Origin: Stramonita haemastoma
Taxonomy: Eukaryota; Mollusca; Gastropoda; Neogastropoda; Muricidae
Direction of reading: 5' to 3'
Length of the DNA: 64,000 bases
Assembly: GCA_030674155.1 (NCBI GenBank)
Contig: CM060335.1
Location: forward strand, 46,007,002-46,071,001
The notes under the pieces were generated by a model. The model was not told the origin of the DNA, ran no database searches, and saw only the letters and a program-made list of their open reading frames with translations. The position numbers and the translations under genes were made by a program. Below, in pieces: positions 36,187 to 47,964 of the stretch (position 1 is the first letter of the stretch; each line of letters starts with the position of its first letter).

Positions 36187-36262
36187 GACCTGGTGAATCC
36201 TAAGACAGCTGAAGGTGGTGGAAAGAGGCCATCAGATAGAGAGCTGATGCACCTTTCTCAGG
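36187..36262 (+). other. Possible 76-bp exon
   Basis: It is preceded by a long pyrimidine-rich acceptor ('ctgttcattgtgttcag') and followed by 'cag|gtaggtgt'. One frame is open throughout: DLVNPKTAEGGGKRPSDREL then MHLSQ. The acceptor side and first 20 bases resemble the modules at 30.6-33.1 kb ('tgttcacagggttggtggtc'), so it is probably a diverged relative. I do not recognise the peptide. Confidence 0.3.
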
Positions 36263-36349
36263 TAGGTGTGCACGTGCGTGTGCATGCATGTGTCCATTAT
36301 GTTTTGTAGGAATAGTTTCCCTATAAGAGCATATCTGTTTTAAAACTGA

Positions 36350-36565
36350 ATTTTACCAGGGACAACTCTCTTGTTGCCATGGGTTCTTTTACATGCGCTA
36401 AATATGTGTTTCACATGGGATCTTGGCTTATTGTTTCATCTGAAAGACTAGCACCAAGACCACTTTCACCATCTAGTGGATGGGGGAAAACATTCAGACA
36501 CAACATGAGATTGAACCCAGACTTTGCTCTCTCTGCAGGTGTATTACCTCTAGGCCACTGATCCA
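36350..36565 (-). mobile_element. SINE-G copy, minus strand
   Basis: 'gggttcttttacatgcgcta', 'tgtttcatctgaaagactag', 'gattgaacccagactttgct' and 'ctctaggccactgatccact'. Read on the minus strand the last block is the tRNA-like head (A-box-like 'gatcagtggcctagaggtaa', B-box-like 'ctgggttcaatc'). Confidence 0.7.
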
Positions 36566-37044
36566 CTGTTTCCTTTTTTTTTTTAAACCCAACCGCTTTA
36601 GTATTTAATAAAATTCAGATATGCTGTAATGACTACAATGAAAAAAGACAACATTGCAAATATTACCAAATGCTGCTATAGGAACCCCAAAGTACTATGA
36701 TATTCTCCCAGAAGAGGTGTTTAAAAAATATTCCGTTTTCAATATATGACACTTTGCCTGTGTTCTTTTGTTCTGGCAACCAGGTAGTGATACTTAGACA
36801 CTGGGATGGGCACAGGATGTCCATTATGCTGTGGTATTTGCCCATGTGGCACTTTTTTATGTATAGTTTTGTACTTTAACATGTTTGTTATCCTTTTATT
36901 ATTATTTTTTTGTTGTAATCTGGGGATGAGAAGTAAAGTAGAATGGCTGGCGTCCTCAGCACAGCCTGGTTTATTTGCCTTTAGGAATGAAATGATTTAG
37001 GTATTGTGTTATTTAATGGGATTTTTTTTTCAGATGGACTATGT
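36566..37044. other. No recognisable feature
   Basis: AT-rich; no gene or repeat supported. Confidence 0.5.
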
Positions 37045-37262
37045 TAGATATCGTCATTTGGACAAGATTATGAACCGAGGCCCCGTGTGCGAATGCACGC
37101 AGAACATCTTGCGCACACATTTAAACCCCGTTCTGCCTTTCAGAAGAGCAAGCCAGTGTGTGCTGGTAGGAGCGGATGACAAAATTATAAAAACCAGCAT
37201 GCACACAGGTGTCGTGTTTAGACACCATCCCTGAGGAAAAATTGGGGAGTTGAAGTCCCCAG
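37045..37262 (+). mobile_element. SINE-B copy, plus strand, 5' truncated
   Basis: Core-derived 'gacaagattatgaaccgagg', then 'cttgcgcacacatttaaacc', 'ccgttctgcctttcagaaga', 'gtcgtgtttagacaccatcc'. The tRNA-like head is absent. Confidence 0.7.
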
Positions 37263-37291
37263 GGCAGCTTAGGGCTGTGTGTATGTGTGTG

Positions 37292-37293
37292 TG

Positions 37294-37352
<59 letters not shown>
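37292..37352. repeat. (AT)n microsatellite
   Basis: About 55 bases of AT between a SINE-B body and a SINE-D tail. Confidence 0.97.
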
Positions 37353-37355
<3 letters not shown>

Positions 37356-37470
37356 GGGTAGGCGCTGCACTTGTGGCGACACGCTCTCCCCAGGGAGAGC
37401 AGCCCAAATTTCACACAGAGAAATCTGCTGTGACATAAACTGATAAAGTGGTATAAAATAAAATAAATGA
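37353..37470 (+). mobile_element. SINE-D 3' tail
   Basis: 'gggtaggcgctgcacttgtg', 'gggagagcagcccaaatttc', 'agaaatctgctgtgacataa', then AT-rich (aaaataaaataaatg). Confidence 0.75.
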
Positions 37471-37612
37471 AAATATTGGACGGTAGTAGGAAGACTTGGT
37501 TTCGAATTTGAAGTTGACAGTTACTGAAGCCACTGAAACTGAGTGAGGTGACAGCCCTGATATGGCTTTTGTGGTTGGTAGGGCTGTAAATAGTATGGAA
37601 TGAAATGGAAGA
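37471..37612 (+). mobile_element. SINE-H copy
   Basis: 'ggttt cgaatttgaagttgac'-like lead, 'gagtgaggtgacagccctga' and 'tatggcttttgtggttggta' parallel the fragment at 9590. The start is uncertain. Confidence 0.45.
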
Positions 37613-37764
37613 GGTGTTTAGATTTGATATTTGTCTTCTGTCGAGAAGGAAGAGTGATTGCAGATCATTGTAGACTAAAATGAATTTGTAGACTAAAATG
37701 AATTTGAAAATACAGAATTTGTGTGTGGTAAATTTTGCTTCTTTTTACTGTTATTTATTGACAG

Positions 37765-37912
37765 ATAGGAGGACAGACATCATCTCAGACTGGACAGGCT
37801 TGAGGCTGAGTGAAGGAAGGAAGACAGAAAAAGATGGGGAGAGAGAGAGGGCTGGTGGTCTGGTCAGCCATGGTGTTCCTGCAGTGAAGAAGACTGCCTA
37901 ATACCCAGGGTA
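37765..37912 (+). other. Possible exon with stop codon
   Basis: Acceptor-like 'ctgttatttattgacag' is followed by an open frame RRTDIISDWTGLRLSEGRKT then EKDGERERAGGLVSHGVPAV and KKTA ending in TAA, with 'cagggtaagag' just beyond. A short echo of the end ('gattgcctgataccc') recurs at 37962. The peptide is unrecognised and low-complexity in part. Confidence 0.22.
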
Positions 37913-38260
37913 AGAGAACTATATTGAAAGACATGCCTTTTAAAAATGTATATATTGAAGATTGCCTGATACCCAATGTAAGAGAACTATATTGACATGC
38001 CTTAAAAAAAAATCTATATCTATTTTTGTTCATTGGCTACAGCTCCAAGGTTGACTAATGGTGAGATTTTGCGTATGCGACCGTTTTTGCCCACCATGAA
38101 GGTAGCCACATTCCGACTTGTGTGCTGGGTATGTTTGTGTTTCTGTTACTCACTGATCATTAACATGAATTATGAGATCTTTTACATGTATATTTCATTT
38201 TCTGCATATGCATACATATATATACATACATACATATATATATATACATACATACATATA

Positions 38261-39272
<1,012 letters not shown>

Positions 39273-39454
39273 GAGAATTAAAGCACTAACAGGTATGCAC
39301 TTGAAGTTGACCTGGAGGATTGTAAAAATTTCCACCTTTAATTAATTCACCAGATGCTGCAAGGATTTGACTCACGACTTCATGGACCGATGAGATTTAA
39401 GTCGGACAGTCTGAACTTCCTGGCTACAGTGTCCGTTATATTGACATGGGAATG

Positions 39455-40005
39455 CTTAGATATCTTAAAGTATTTGAAACAAAATGTGCATTATGTAATA
39501 GATATTGAAATATAGATAAAAGCCTAGCAATTCTTAAGTATTTGAAACAGAATTTGCGTAATGTACTAGATACTAACATAGATAAAAGCCTAGCTATTCT
39601 AAAGTCTTTGAAACAAAATTTGCGTAATGTAATAGATATTGACATGATGTAAAAGCTTAGCCATTCTAAGATGCTTGAAACAAAATTTGGGTAAAGAAAT
39701 AGATATTGAAATATATAAAAGCCTAACTATTCTAAAGTGTTTGAAACAAAATTTGGGTAAAATAATAGATATGGACATGTATATATATAAAAGTCTAGCT
39801 ATGTTGAAGTGTTTGAAACAACATTTTCTGTAGGGTCTAGCCTTCACCAGGCAAGTAAAGGCAAAATTTGGGTAAAGTAATAGATATGGACATGTATATA
39901 TAATAAGAGTCTAGCCATGTTGAAGTGTTTGAAACAACATTTTCTGTAGGGTCTAGCCTTCATCAGGCAATTAAAGGGACAGACAGCTGTTCACAGTGAC
40001 ACTTT
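39455..40005. repeat. About 62-68-bp minisatellite, roughly 8 units
   Basis: Unit: 'agtatttgaaacaaaatttg', 'ggtaatgtaatagatattga', 'catgtataaaagcctagcta', 'ttct'. The last two units include 'tttctgtagggtctagcctt', a longer variant. Confidence 0.88.
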
Positions 40006-40017
40006 AGCATAAAAAAA

Positions 40018-40540
40018 AGGTAAAGGTGTCCCATAACCTCTGTGGTAGTAGGGGAGCTAGGCATCAGAGACCTCAGCTTCTCTAGGGGCCAGCATGTTGA
40101 GGGTGGCACCCATCTCTTCCTCACTGCTTTACCTTCCCTGGCCCTAAATAGGGCAGGTACCCATTTACAGCTGGGGGAACTGTACTGTAGCCAAGGCGCT
40201 CAAACGGTCACCCATCCAGTTGGCAACCATACTCAACGCTGCTTAATTTGAGACAGTAAACTGAGGCCCACTGTGCAAACGCACGCAGAACATCTTGCGC
40301 ACACTTTAAATCCTGTTCCGCTTTTCATAAGAGTAGGCCATCATGTGCCGGTAGGAACAGATGACAATATTTATGCAACTGCATGCACATGGGGACTGGA
40401 TGAAAAAAAGCGCAAGAGTGCTTACTTTATTATCCTCAATATAAAAGAATAAAATAAAAAATAAATAAATAAATAAAATTAAATTGACTTGGGGAAAGCA
40501 TGCGCTCTGACCACTGAGCTATCCCGCCCCCCAGTAACAC
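40018..40540 (-). mobile_element. SINE-F, composite with 5S-rRNA-like segment, interrupted
   Basis: Read on the minus strand: a tRNA-like A-box region ('gcgggatagctcagtggtca', 40508-40533), then an interruption (a SINE-A copy, 40245-40480). Next comes 'gcagcgttgagtatggttgc' and 'aactggatgggtgaccg', which resembles the internal promoter half of 5S rRNA (the 'ggatgggtgacc' block). Then 'cagctgtaaatgggtacct' and a longer unique body to 40018. Without the inserted SINE the element is about 285 bp. Confidence 0.6.
40245..40480 (+). mobile_element. SINE-A copy nested in SINE-F
   Basis: It begins in the core ('gagacagtaaactgaggccc'), runs 'aacgcacgcagaacatcttg', 'taaatcctgttccgctttt', 'cacatggggactggatga', tail 'gcgcaagagtgcttacttta' and (TAAA)n. 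It is 5' truncated and splits the SINE-F promoter region, so it is the younger insertion. Confidence 0.85.
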
Positions 40541-40680
40541 TTTGATGTCATATTTTCTTGGGAGTTCTGTCATTTTCTTGTTTGTGTATATCACTTGTGA
40601 AATAAGAGTGTTCAGGTGTGATACATTAGTTGTTGTTTTCTGGTTGAAATCCAGGCAGTGATAGTAGAAATGCTATATTT

Positions 40681-40737
40681 GTGTGTGTGTGTGTGTGTGT
40701 GTGTATCGTATTGTATTGTATTGTATTGTATTGTATA
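40681..40737. repeat. (TG)n and (TATTG)n microsatellite
   Basis: TG run followed by about six TATTG units. Confidence 0.95.
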
Positions 40738-40894
40738 TCATGGCAGATTTCTCAGCATAAAATTTGGGCTTTGTCCCTAGGAAAATCTTGTGACATCATA
40801 AGTAGCAGCACCCATGAAAAAATCACATGTATTTATTTTCCAGTGACTGGCTTTTTTTTTGCTTTTTTTTTGGACAGTATTTTTTCCAGAGACT

Positions 40895-41085
40895 ACTCTT
40901 ATTGCCATAGCAATAGCACTGTTTGTCACATCGGGGACTTTGCTTTATTGTCTCATCCAAAAGACTAGCACCCAGACCATCACTTGAGACCTTGCGAATG
41001 GGGAGAAATTTGGGTTATAAGGATAGACTGGCAGCTTTTTGCTTTGAAGATGGGTGCATTACCTCTAGACCACTGATCCACCCTG
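40895..41085 (-). mobile_element. SINE-G copy, minus strand
   Basis: 'attgccatagcaatagcact', 'tgtctcatccaaaagactag', 'cacccagaccatcacttgag' and 'tacctctagaccactgatcc'. It matches 36350-36565 block for block; the head lies at the right end. Confidence 0.7.
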
Positions 41086-41114
41086 TGTGTGTGTTTATGT
41101 GTGTGTGTGTGTTT

Positions 41115-41466
41115 AATTATTTATTTTATTTTATTCTTTTATATCGAGGATAATGGAATAAGCACTCATGTGCTTTTTTTTTACATCCAGTCTCTCTGTG
41201 TATGCAGTTTTGTTAATCTTGTCATCTGTTCCCACCGGCACACAATGGCTTACTCTTATGAAAAGCGGAACAGGATTTAATGTGTACGCAAGATGTTCTG
41301 CGTGCGTTTGCACATGGGCCATTGGTTTAGTCTCATCCGAAGGACTGGGGGGAGTGGAGTCCGCACTGATGTTAACTCCAGGAGAGAAATGTCCTCCAGG
41401 AATCGAACTCTGATCGTCAAATTGCAAGCGCAATGTTCTGACCACTAGGCTATCCCCTCCCCCCAT
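41115..41466 (-). mobile_element. SINE-A, full length, minus strand (reference copy)
   Basis: The minus strand starts 'ggggaggggatagcctagtg' (A-box-like 'tagcctagtgg'), then B-box-like 'agagttcgattcctgg', 'gagttaacatcagtgcggac', core 'cggatgagactaaaccaatg', 'cgcacgcagaacatcttgcg', 'taaatcctgttccgcttttc', 'agtaagccattgtgtgccgg', 'actggatgtaaaaaaaaagc', tail 'acatgagtgcttattccatt', 'atcctcgatataaaagaata' and (AATA)n. It is the best-preserved family member here and shows the tRNA-like head, core and tail architecture. Confidence 0.9.
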
Positions 41467-41478
41467 ATGTGTGTGTTG

Positions 41479-41550
41479 TAATAATAATAATAATACATGG
41501 AATTTGTATAGCGCTATATCTTGCTATATCATTAAGCAAGCATGCGTATA
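41479..41550. repeat. Dispersed 'tatagcgctata' repeat fragment
   Basis: (AAT)n then 'acatggaatttgtatagcgc'; a related block is at 45705-45795. Confidence 0.5.
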
Positions 41551-41815
41551 ATTATTTGTGTGTGCTTTGTTTTAGTTTTTCATGCAGGAATCAAAAGTGC
41601 TAGTCTTGTCTGTCTGATTAGTGAGTGTGTGTATGAGTGAGTGAATGTGAGTGAGTGAGGGAGAGGTGTTCGTAGTGAGTGTGTTGTTTTTTTGTTTGGC
41701 ATTTTTCAGTTGGGTTTTTTAGTTTGTTTGTTTTTTTCTTTTTGGGGGGAGGGGGGGGGGGGGGTCTTTTACACATCAGTGTACATGTTGGACTCAAAGA
41801 TTTTTTTGTGTTTAC

Positions 41816-41888
41816 AGGGTTGGTGTTATCAAGACAGCCCAAGACATGGATGAGACATCCTCATTGACACTGCAGTAACTCTCATAGT
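41816..41888 (+). other. Possible short exon with stop
   Basis: Acceptor-like 'tttttttgtgtttacag', then a frame VGVIKTAQDMDETSSLTLQ ending in TAA, then 'cata|gtaagtgc'. The first bases 'ggttggtg' match the modules at 30.6-33.1 kb. A diverged module or chance are both possible. Confidence 0.22.
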
Positions 41889-41989
41889 AAGTGCTTGTGT
41901 GTGTGTACATGTGTGTAGTGATGTTTTCTTTAAAAAAAAATTCCATTCAGTTTTGTATATAAAGCCCCATTCACTTTACCCCATTCACT

Positions 41990-41993
<4 letters not shown>

Positions 41994-42020
<27 letters not shown>

Positions 42021-42155
42021 ATCCACTTTACCCCCATTCACTTTACCCCATTCACTTTACCCCCATTCACTTTACCCCCATTCACTTTACCCCCATTCAC
42101 TTTACCCCCATTCACTTTACCCCCATTCACTTTACCCCCATTCACTTTACCCCAG
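41994..42155. repeat. Poly-C (27) and 14-bp tandem repeat
   Basis: 27 C, then about nine units of 'cccattcactttac'. Confidence 0.96.
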
Positions 42156-42164
42156 TTCCTAGGC

Positions 42165-42597
42165 TAGAGCTTTGGAGTTCACCAGTGGACAGATTTTGCA
42201 TTATATACATGTGACAGTTTTTGCATTATATACATGGGACTGTTTTTGCATTATATACATGTGACAGTTTTTGCATTATATACATGTGACTGTTTTTGCC
42301 TACTATGAAGGTAGCTGCATTCTGACTTCTGAGATGTGTGCTGGGTATGTTCATGTTTCCATAACTCTGTGACACAAGTTAACATGATTTTTTAATGTGT
42401 ATATTTGATTTTTTGCATGTGTATATACATGAAGGGAATTAGGGCACTGGCAGGTCTGCACTTTGAACTTAGAAATAGTAAATATCCCCACCCTTAATTC
42501 ACCAGATGTCACTGAAATTCAAACTCATGATTTCATGGACCCATTGGGATTGAAGTCAAACAGTTTTCACTACGCAGCTATAGTGTCCATCAGTTTG
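42165..42597 (-). mobile_element. SINE-C, full length, minus strand, with internal expansion
   Basis: Left tail 'ggagttcaccagtggacaga'; 'ctactatgaaggtagctgca'; 'gtgtgctgggtatgttcatg'; 'gcactggcaggtctgcactt'; 'catttcaccagatgtcactga'-type block. The right end on the minus strand is tRNA-like ('ggacactatagctgcgtagt', 'catgagtttgaatttcagt'). A 27-30-bp internal unit ('ttttgcattatatacatgtg') is repeated about four times at 42190-42300. Confidence 0.75.
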
Positions 42598-43664
42598 GCA
42601 TTATTTTAAAAATCTTGGTATGCGGTTAATCACTTTCTGCAATAAACAACAATATTTACTTCCACAGTTCTCAAAGCTGCAGATCTATCCATTCCTTCTG
42701 TTAGATCAGATTGGTCTAAAAAACAACACTCTGGAAATGTTTGGCGGAATGCAGTTTGTGAAGAGGCAATTAACTCTCAGAGGACAGCCGTCCACTATAG
42801 CAGATCAGTGTAAAGCAACGGTTTTGGACGGCTGTCCGCTATAGTGGATTTGCTGTTTGCAGATTTTTCATGTGGCGTCTGCATGATACTGTGACTAGTG
42901 CAGCTTAACATGGCTTCGTGAGCCTATCCAAGGTCAAATGCAGAGTGTTGTTGGATGATTCTATGTGTTCTGAATTCTTTGATCATGGTTGTAGAGAGTA
43001 GCTGACACTGAGTAGTGACACAGAGTACAAAATTCAGAGTATTTTCTTCATGCTAGTCAAAGCTCAAATATTGAAGTGGGAGCTTTAATCTTTTGATATT
43101 TACTAACCCAGTATGTTATTCATAAGTCCAGAAAATTTCATTTTCTTGCTATATGTTTTGTATTTTTTATGATTTTTTTTACTAACCATTACAAATGGGC
43201 CACTTGTCGGGGAAAAGCAAGGGAGAGAACTGGCCATCCGGAGTGAGTTAGTAATAGAAGAATGAAATATATGCACTGTTAAAATCACCTATAAGTCGCA
43301 CAAAACTGTTTAACGTATAGAAAAACAGCAACAAAGTTATAGCTGAATCTAAAAGACACTACTGGTCTTACTTTTGTAATAAAAAAAATTTCAAACCGTA
43401 AACTTGAGCAGACAGTTTGGAAACAGTAAATGAAATGAAAAACGGAATGACTTTATCTGCTTATCCCATAACAGTAGATCACAAAGAGTTTCCAAACAAC
43501 TTTGAAAAAGCAAACATTTTTTAGAAATATTTTTCAAGTTTATGAGCTTTAAAAGGTTTATCTTCAAGCATTCAAAAACACAGAACAAAGGAAGAAAATA
43601 AGGACGAGTACAGAGCTAGAGATACACAACCTGACAATAATCATTACATTAATGCTCCTATTAA
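42598..43664. other. AT-rich DNA, nothing recognised
   Basis: One short inverted echo ('gacagccgtccactatag' at 42783 and 'gacggctgtccgctatagtg' at 42828) is present. No coding frame is supported. Confidence 0.45.
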
Positions 43665-45600
43665 TTAAAAATGAAGTACTGGATGCATTATCTTATCTGT
43701 CAAATAAGAAATTAACAGTTGGACTTTATGGTATTTCTAATGACATGTTAAAATCAACCAGAAACCTGGATTGCCTTTTTGTAGGATAAACTACATAATT
43801 TTTTTTCCCAAAATGTTGGTTTACAGGTTATGTACCTAATATTTGGAGACAATCAATTGTTGTATCAATAGTATAGCAGGGAAGACCTAGAAATGATGTT
43901 ACAGACCTATTGCTTTGACAAATCATGTCTGTAAACTAATGGAAAGAATTGTTTTAAGAAGATTGGTTCACTTCTGTTGTAGAAACGACATATCAGTGAA
44001 CCAAACAGGCTTTCAAAAAGGAAAATTGCCAAAAAATATCCTTGCAATATATTTTTACATTAAAAAAATTTACGATCAAGTATGGCATGCAAAATATTTT
44101 TATATAAACTAAAATATATAGGACTGTGGGGACACATCTACTACTATATAAAAAGTTTATTCAGTATAAGGAGCATGCAAGTATGGGTAGGGAATACATA
44201 TTCAAACTTTAGACCTACAGACGGGTTTACCTCAAAGCTTGAACAAAGAACATTTCCTCTTTAACTACTATCCAATCCTATTTGACAGAATTACTAGACA
44301 AAGCAGGAATCATTCTTGAGAATGTTGATGTAGATCAAAAAATCATGACTTGTTCAAAGTGAAAGCAAAACAAAGCATGTTTTGACATTGACCATACATC
44401 TTACAAGAAAGATGGTAATCCACATTGTAATTAGTTCCGTTAGATCACACGTTGCAAACACATAACCAAAATCATTTGAAAATTAACACAGATGGTTCTC
44501 TTCTTAGCAGTCAACAAGCAGGTGTAGCCTTTGTCATCCCCAAACATAAAACTGTAAAATGTTGTTACCTTGGAAAAAATTGATCTGTTCATACTGCAGA
44601 ACTTATTGCCATTTCTATGGCTTTAAGCCATATCAGTGCCTTGCCTTTTTCTGTCCTCCAAGTTTTGGTTTGTGTCAATTTAAAATCAGCCGTACTTTCT
44701 CTTTGATCTGTTTCAGCTAAAAAACATTCTAAGATTGTGACAGAAATAAATTGTCAAATACATTGTCTACCATTAAGAGGAACAGCTGTAAGCTTTTGTT
44801 GGGTCCCCTCATATCTCAGATTTTATTATAATAAGTGGGCTGACCGAACTGCCAAAATGGGTGCAAGACACGAGGAAGGATCTGTTAAATTGACTTATCC
44901 ACTTTCCATATATGAGACTGACAGTTTATTGGAAAAGGATTCAGAGAATCAAATGAAGTTATTGGGTAACAACTTTGGTAACATTTCTGATAAACATATC
45001 AAGACTTATAAGCTAAATCATATATGTGGCGCTCCACCACGAAATGAGTCCCTTAACACATTACCCAATTTTGCGCTAGGAGCCTTTAAAGGCAGGTGGG
45101 GGTCAAGTTGTCAACTTTGAGATTTTGATTGATTATTAAACTATATCTGTTTATTTACCTTATAATGAAATATCAAGGCATAATTTTTATTTCTTTTGCT
45201 TTTAAATGTGTTTTGAAAATACCAAAGCACTCATTCTGACATCCTGTTACTAAAATAAACTTGCCCGTTTCTCATTTTGTCCCATCCTGCAGTCTATCAT
45301 TTCAATTTGTAATAATGTTGCACAGAATTGTCCGATTTTCAATCTGTTTTTTTGTATTTGATAGCCACTTTTTTGCACATTAATAACATGTCAATAACTT
45401 AAAATTGACCTCATGTGCACTCTGTCTCATTATGTGGTGGAGCGTCACATATCTAAAACATATAGTTGAGAATTTTCCCAGTTACAGCATGAGAAAGCTC
45501 AGATAAATTATCTTCTTTATCGATTAAAGCACTTCTTTATCGATTAAAGCTAAATGCATTAAAAACAAAATTTGTAACAGGTGTTACAGGCTGCTGAAAA
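43665..45600 (+). pseudogene. I-type LINE (RT and RNase H), dead, split by a MITE
   Basis: Fragments in shifting frames give a collinear protein. The start reads VLDALSYLSNKKLTVGLYGI followed by SNDMLKS (RT finger). Next is GYVPNIWRQSIVVSIV, then TNHVCKLMERIVLRRLVHFC (43915) and VNQTGFQKGK. IYDQVWH is the 'f.D.vwh' catalytic block with changes. HLKINTDGSLLSSQQAG (about 44475) is the RNase H 'DGS' strand, and HTAELIAISMALS carries its Glu. FCWVPSYLRFYYNKWADRTA (44795) is the last RNase H motif with His changed to Tyr. A tail RLRLNALKTKFVTGVTGC follows the MITE. RNase H after RT points to the I/Nimb/Ingi group. Internal stops make it non-functional. The MITE at 45025-45449 is younger. Confidence 0.7.
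45025..45449 (+). mobile_element. TA-flanked MITE, copy 2 (425 bp)
   Basis: Same length and nearly same sequence as 21444-21867. Inverted ends are 'tgtggcgctccaccac' (one G/A change) and 'gtggtggagcgtcaca', flanked by TA at 45023-45024 and 45450-45451. It interrupts the C-terminal part of the I-type LINE remnant. Confidence 0.88.
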
Positions 45601-45704
45601 ACTCAAGTCAGCTTAATGGTGAATCGACAGGTAAAGAGCCAAGGAACGTTGCTGTAGATTTCATTTATTTGGAAAAAAAAATTAAAATAAAAGAAAATGA
45701 GTCG

Positions 45705-45795
45705 ACTAAGTAATATCACTACCACTAATTTATGTGGAATTTGTACAGTGCTGAATCTTGTAAAGCGAACAGATCAAAGCGCTTGCATTCATGAT
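45705..45795. repeat. Dispersed 'ggaatttgtacagtgct' repeat fragment
   Basis: 'ttatgtggaatttgtacagt' and 'gatcaaagcgcttgcattca' echo the block at 41479-41550. Confidence 0.5.
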
Positions 45796-45840
45796 ATTGA
45801 CATGTGCAACTGTTCACAAACTTTAACAGATTTTAGATTT

Positions 45841-45853
45841 ACACACACACACA

Positions 45854-45921
<68 letters not shown>
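45841..45921. repeat. (CA)n microsatellite
   Basis: About 80 bases of CA with one CTCA interruption. Confidence 0.97.
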
Positions 45922-45922
<1 letters not shown>

Positions 45923-46180
45923 TATGATAGCCACATTCCGATGTCAGGGATGGTGTCAAAATGTGACACCTGTGTTTTTTAAAAGTTTTGTCATCCACTC
46001 CTTCCCACATGATAGGGCCTACTCTTCTAAAAGGTAGAACTGGTTTGTGATGTGTGCATAAGATGTTCTGTATGCATTCACACACAGGGCCTTAGCCTTT
46101 ATAGTCTAATCCAAAGGCCTTGAGCATGCAGTTTTATTTCCCATCAAACTGGACTCTAAACCAGCAGATAGAATTGCATG
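45922..46180 (-). mobile_element. SINE-B copy, minus strand
   Basis: The minus strand reads 'ctaaggccctgtgtgtgaat', 'gcatacagaacatcttatgc', 'acaggtgtcacattttgaca', 'ccatccctgacatcggaatg', 'tggctatcat', then the CA tract. The tail is shared with SINE-C. Confidence 0.68.
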
Positions 46181-47095
46181 GGTGATTTTCCTTCTGTTTC
46201 AAATGGAAATCTGTATTGGTGATTTTCAGATTATAATTTTTTGTAGAGGAATATTTTAAATTGCAGGTTTTGCATCCTTTTGAAAATAAGCAGTGACAAT
46301 AGCGTCATGGAAAACCCTTGAAAGTTGAGGTTTGTCTTTCAGAACTATTCTCATGAAGGATGATGATAAACTAAAGATACATTATTGTGTGGAGAATAAA
46401 TGTTCAAATGCATGGGAGTGTGCAGATGAAGCAAACAAGGAATAACCGAGAAACAAATTCTTGAAGGGAGGTAAACATTAATGTGGCACATGTGAAGTCA
46501 TCGATTGATTTTTGTCTTTCAGAGTTCAAAATGACAAAGCATGGCAAAAACTGTGCAGTCAACCTGTGTAACAGACAAAAGCAGAGCTCAGAGGCTGTAT
46601 TAGTAATGTAGCCACCAAAAAAAAGTGTTGCTGTGTGTGTGTGTGATAAAACACATAGGCCTGCAAAGGGTGTGGGGTGTGGGGGGGGACGAGAGTTCAG
46701 AACTGAAGCCCACTACCAAGAGCAGATTTCACACTTTCACTTTGAATTTAAGTTGCTATGCATCAGATACAAAGTAACAAAATTAGACGCAAAATTGGTG
46801 CCTAACGCTGGAACCTAAATTAAATGTACGTGCCAATTTTGAAACGATTATGATCAAGGTAGTGAACATTGTACCTTTGGTTTCCACATTCCAGTGCAGC
46901 ATTCTTTTGTGGACTGATATTGATCGGTAGAGGTAGTTATGAACTTCGCTTTTTTTTTTAACTGGATAATTATACATTTTTTATTTACTCAAACATACAA
47001 ACCAATTTCAGTATGAACGTACCACATGGCATGATCATAGCAGTTTGACAGTAACTCAGATGTTTTGCCTAAAAATATTTAAGTGAAAGGATCTC
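46181..47095. other. Mostly unassigned; two weak Cys-rich snippets
   Basis: Acceptor-like 'gtttgtctttcag' at 46338 and 'tttttgtctttcag' at 46522 precede short frames, one reading MTKHGKNCAVNLCNRQKQSS (46529) and one KIHYCVENKCSNAWECADEA (46373). Neither is long enough to assign. Confidence 0.3.
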
Positions 47096-47235
47096 TCGTA
47101 TCTCCCAGGCATCACGTTTATAGCGTCATCCAAAACATCAAACTGGGAAGAAAGAGCAAGGCTGGGAATATAACGCAGAATCTCAAGCTTTAAGCAGGCA
47201 AACATCTTGACATCCTGCCACTTTCCTTCTTAGTG
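47096..47235 (-). mobile_element. SINE-B-like head fragment, minus strand
   Basis: 'gcaaggctgggaatataacg', 'cagaatctcaagctttaagc' and 'cttgacatcctgccactttc' parallel the head end of the copy at 49737-50035. Confidence 0.5.
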
Positions 47236-47261
47236 ATGACTTATTCTGTGTGCAGTGTTTG

Positions 47262-47350
47262 GTAGTGAGTCAAAATCAAATTTTTTTTTCCAGATTGTTC
47301 ATTGAATAAGCATTTTTTTCACCAAGCCATCTATCTCAGAAAAAAAAAAA
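47262..47350. repeat. Dispersed repeat fragment
   Basis: 'tttttttttccagattgttc' and 'caccaagccatctatctcag' resemble 31272-31370 in the same order. Confidence 0.45.
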
Positions 47351-47414
47351 GAAAAATAAATATTTCACCAATTTTTTTTTTAACTAACATAATTCAACAG
47401 CCTCAAAATTAAGA

Positions 47415-47842
47415 TATAAGTGAGTGACTGATGTGTCACTTGTGGTGTGTGCAGTGTGACTGATGTGTCACTTGTGGTGTGTGCAGTGTGACTGATGTGT
47501 CAATTCTGGTGTGTGTGCAGTGTGACTGATGTGTCAATTCTGGTGTGTGCAGTGTAACTGGTGTGTCACTTGTGGTGTGTGCAGTGTGACTGATGTGTCA
47601 CTTGTGGTGTGTGCAGTGTGACTGATGTGTCACTTCTGGTGTGTGCAGTGTAACTGATGTGTCACTTCTGGTGTGTGCAGTGTAACTGGTGTGTCACTTC
47701 TGGTGTGTGCAGTGTGACTGATGTGTCACTTGTGCTGTGTGCAGTGTGACTGATGTGTCACTTGTGCTGTGTGCAGTGTGACTGATGTGTCACTTGTGCT
47801 GTGTGCAGTGTGACTGATGTGTCACTTGTGCTGTGTGCAGAT
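47415..47842. repeat. 32-bp minisatellite, about 13 units
   Basis: Unit 'gtgtgactgatgtgtcactt' plus 'gtggtgtgtgca'. Variants: 'aactggtgtgtcac', 'caattctggt', 'cttgtgctgt'. Adjacent units share variants, as expected from local slippage or unequal exchange. Confidence 0.96.
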
Positions 47843-47964
47843 GGTGTCTGTCTGTCCAGGCATGAGGGAAGGAAGAGGGGGCCACAGCAGCAGGGGCAGA
47901 TAACTGCACACAACTAACTCCCTTCAGAAAAACGGTGGGGAGGGAGGGCTGGCTCAGAAGCCTT

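Noticed and set aside
40180..40250. 5S rRNA gene
   Set aside because: Only about 35-40 bases resemble 5S rRNA, and they sit inside a SINE-like composite.
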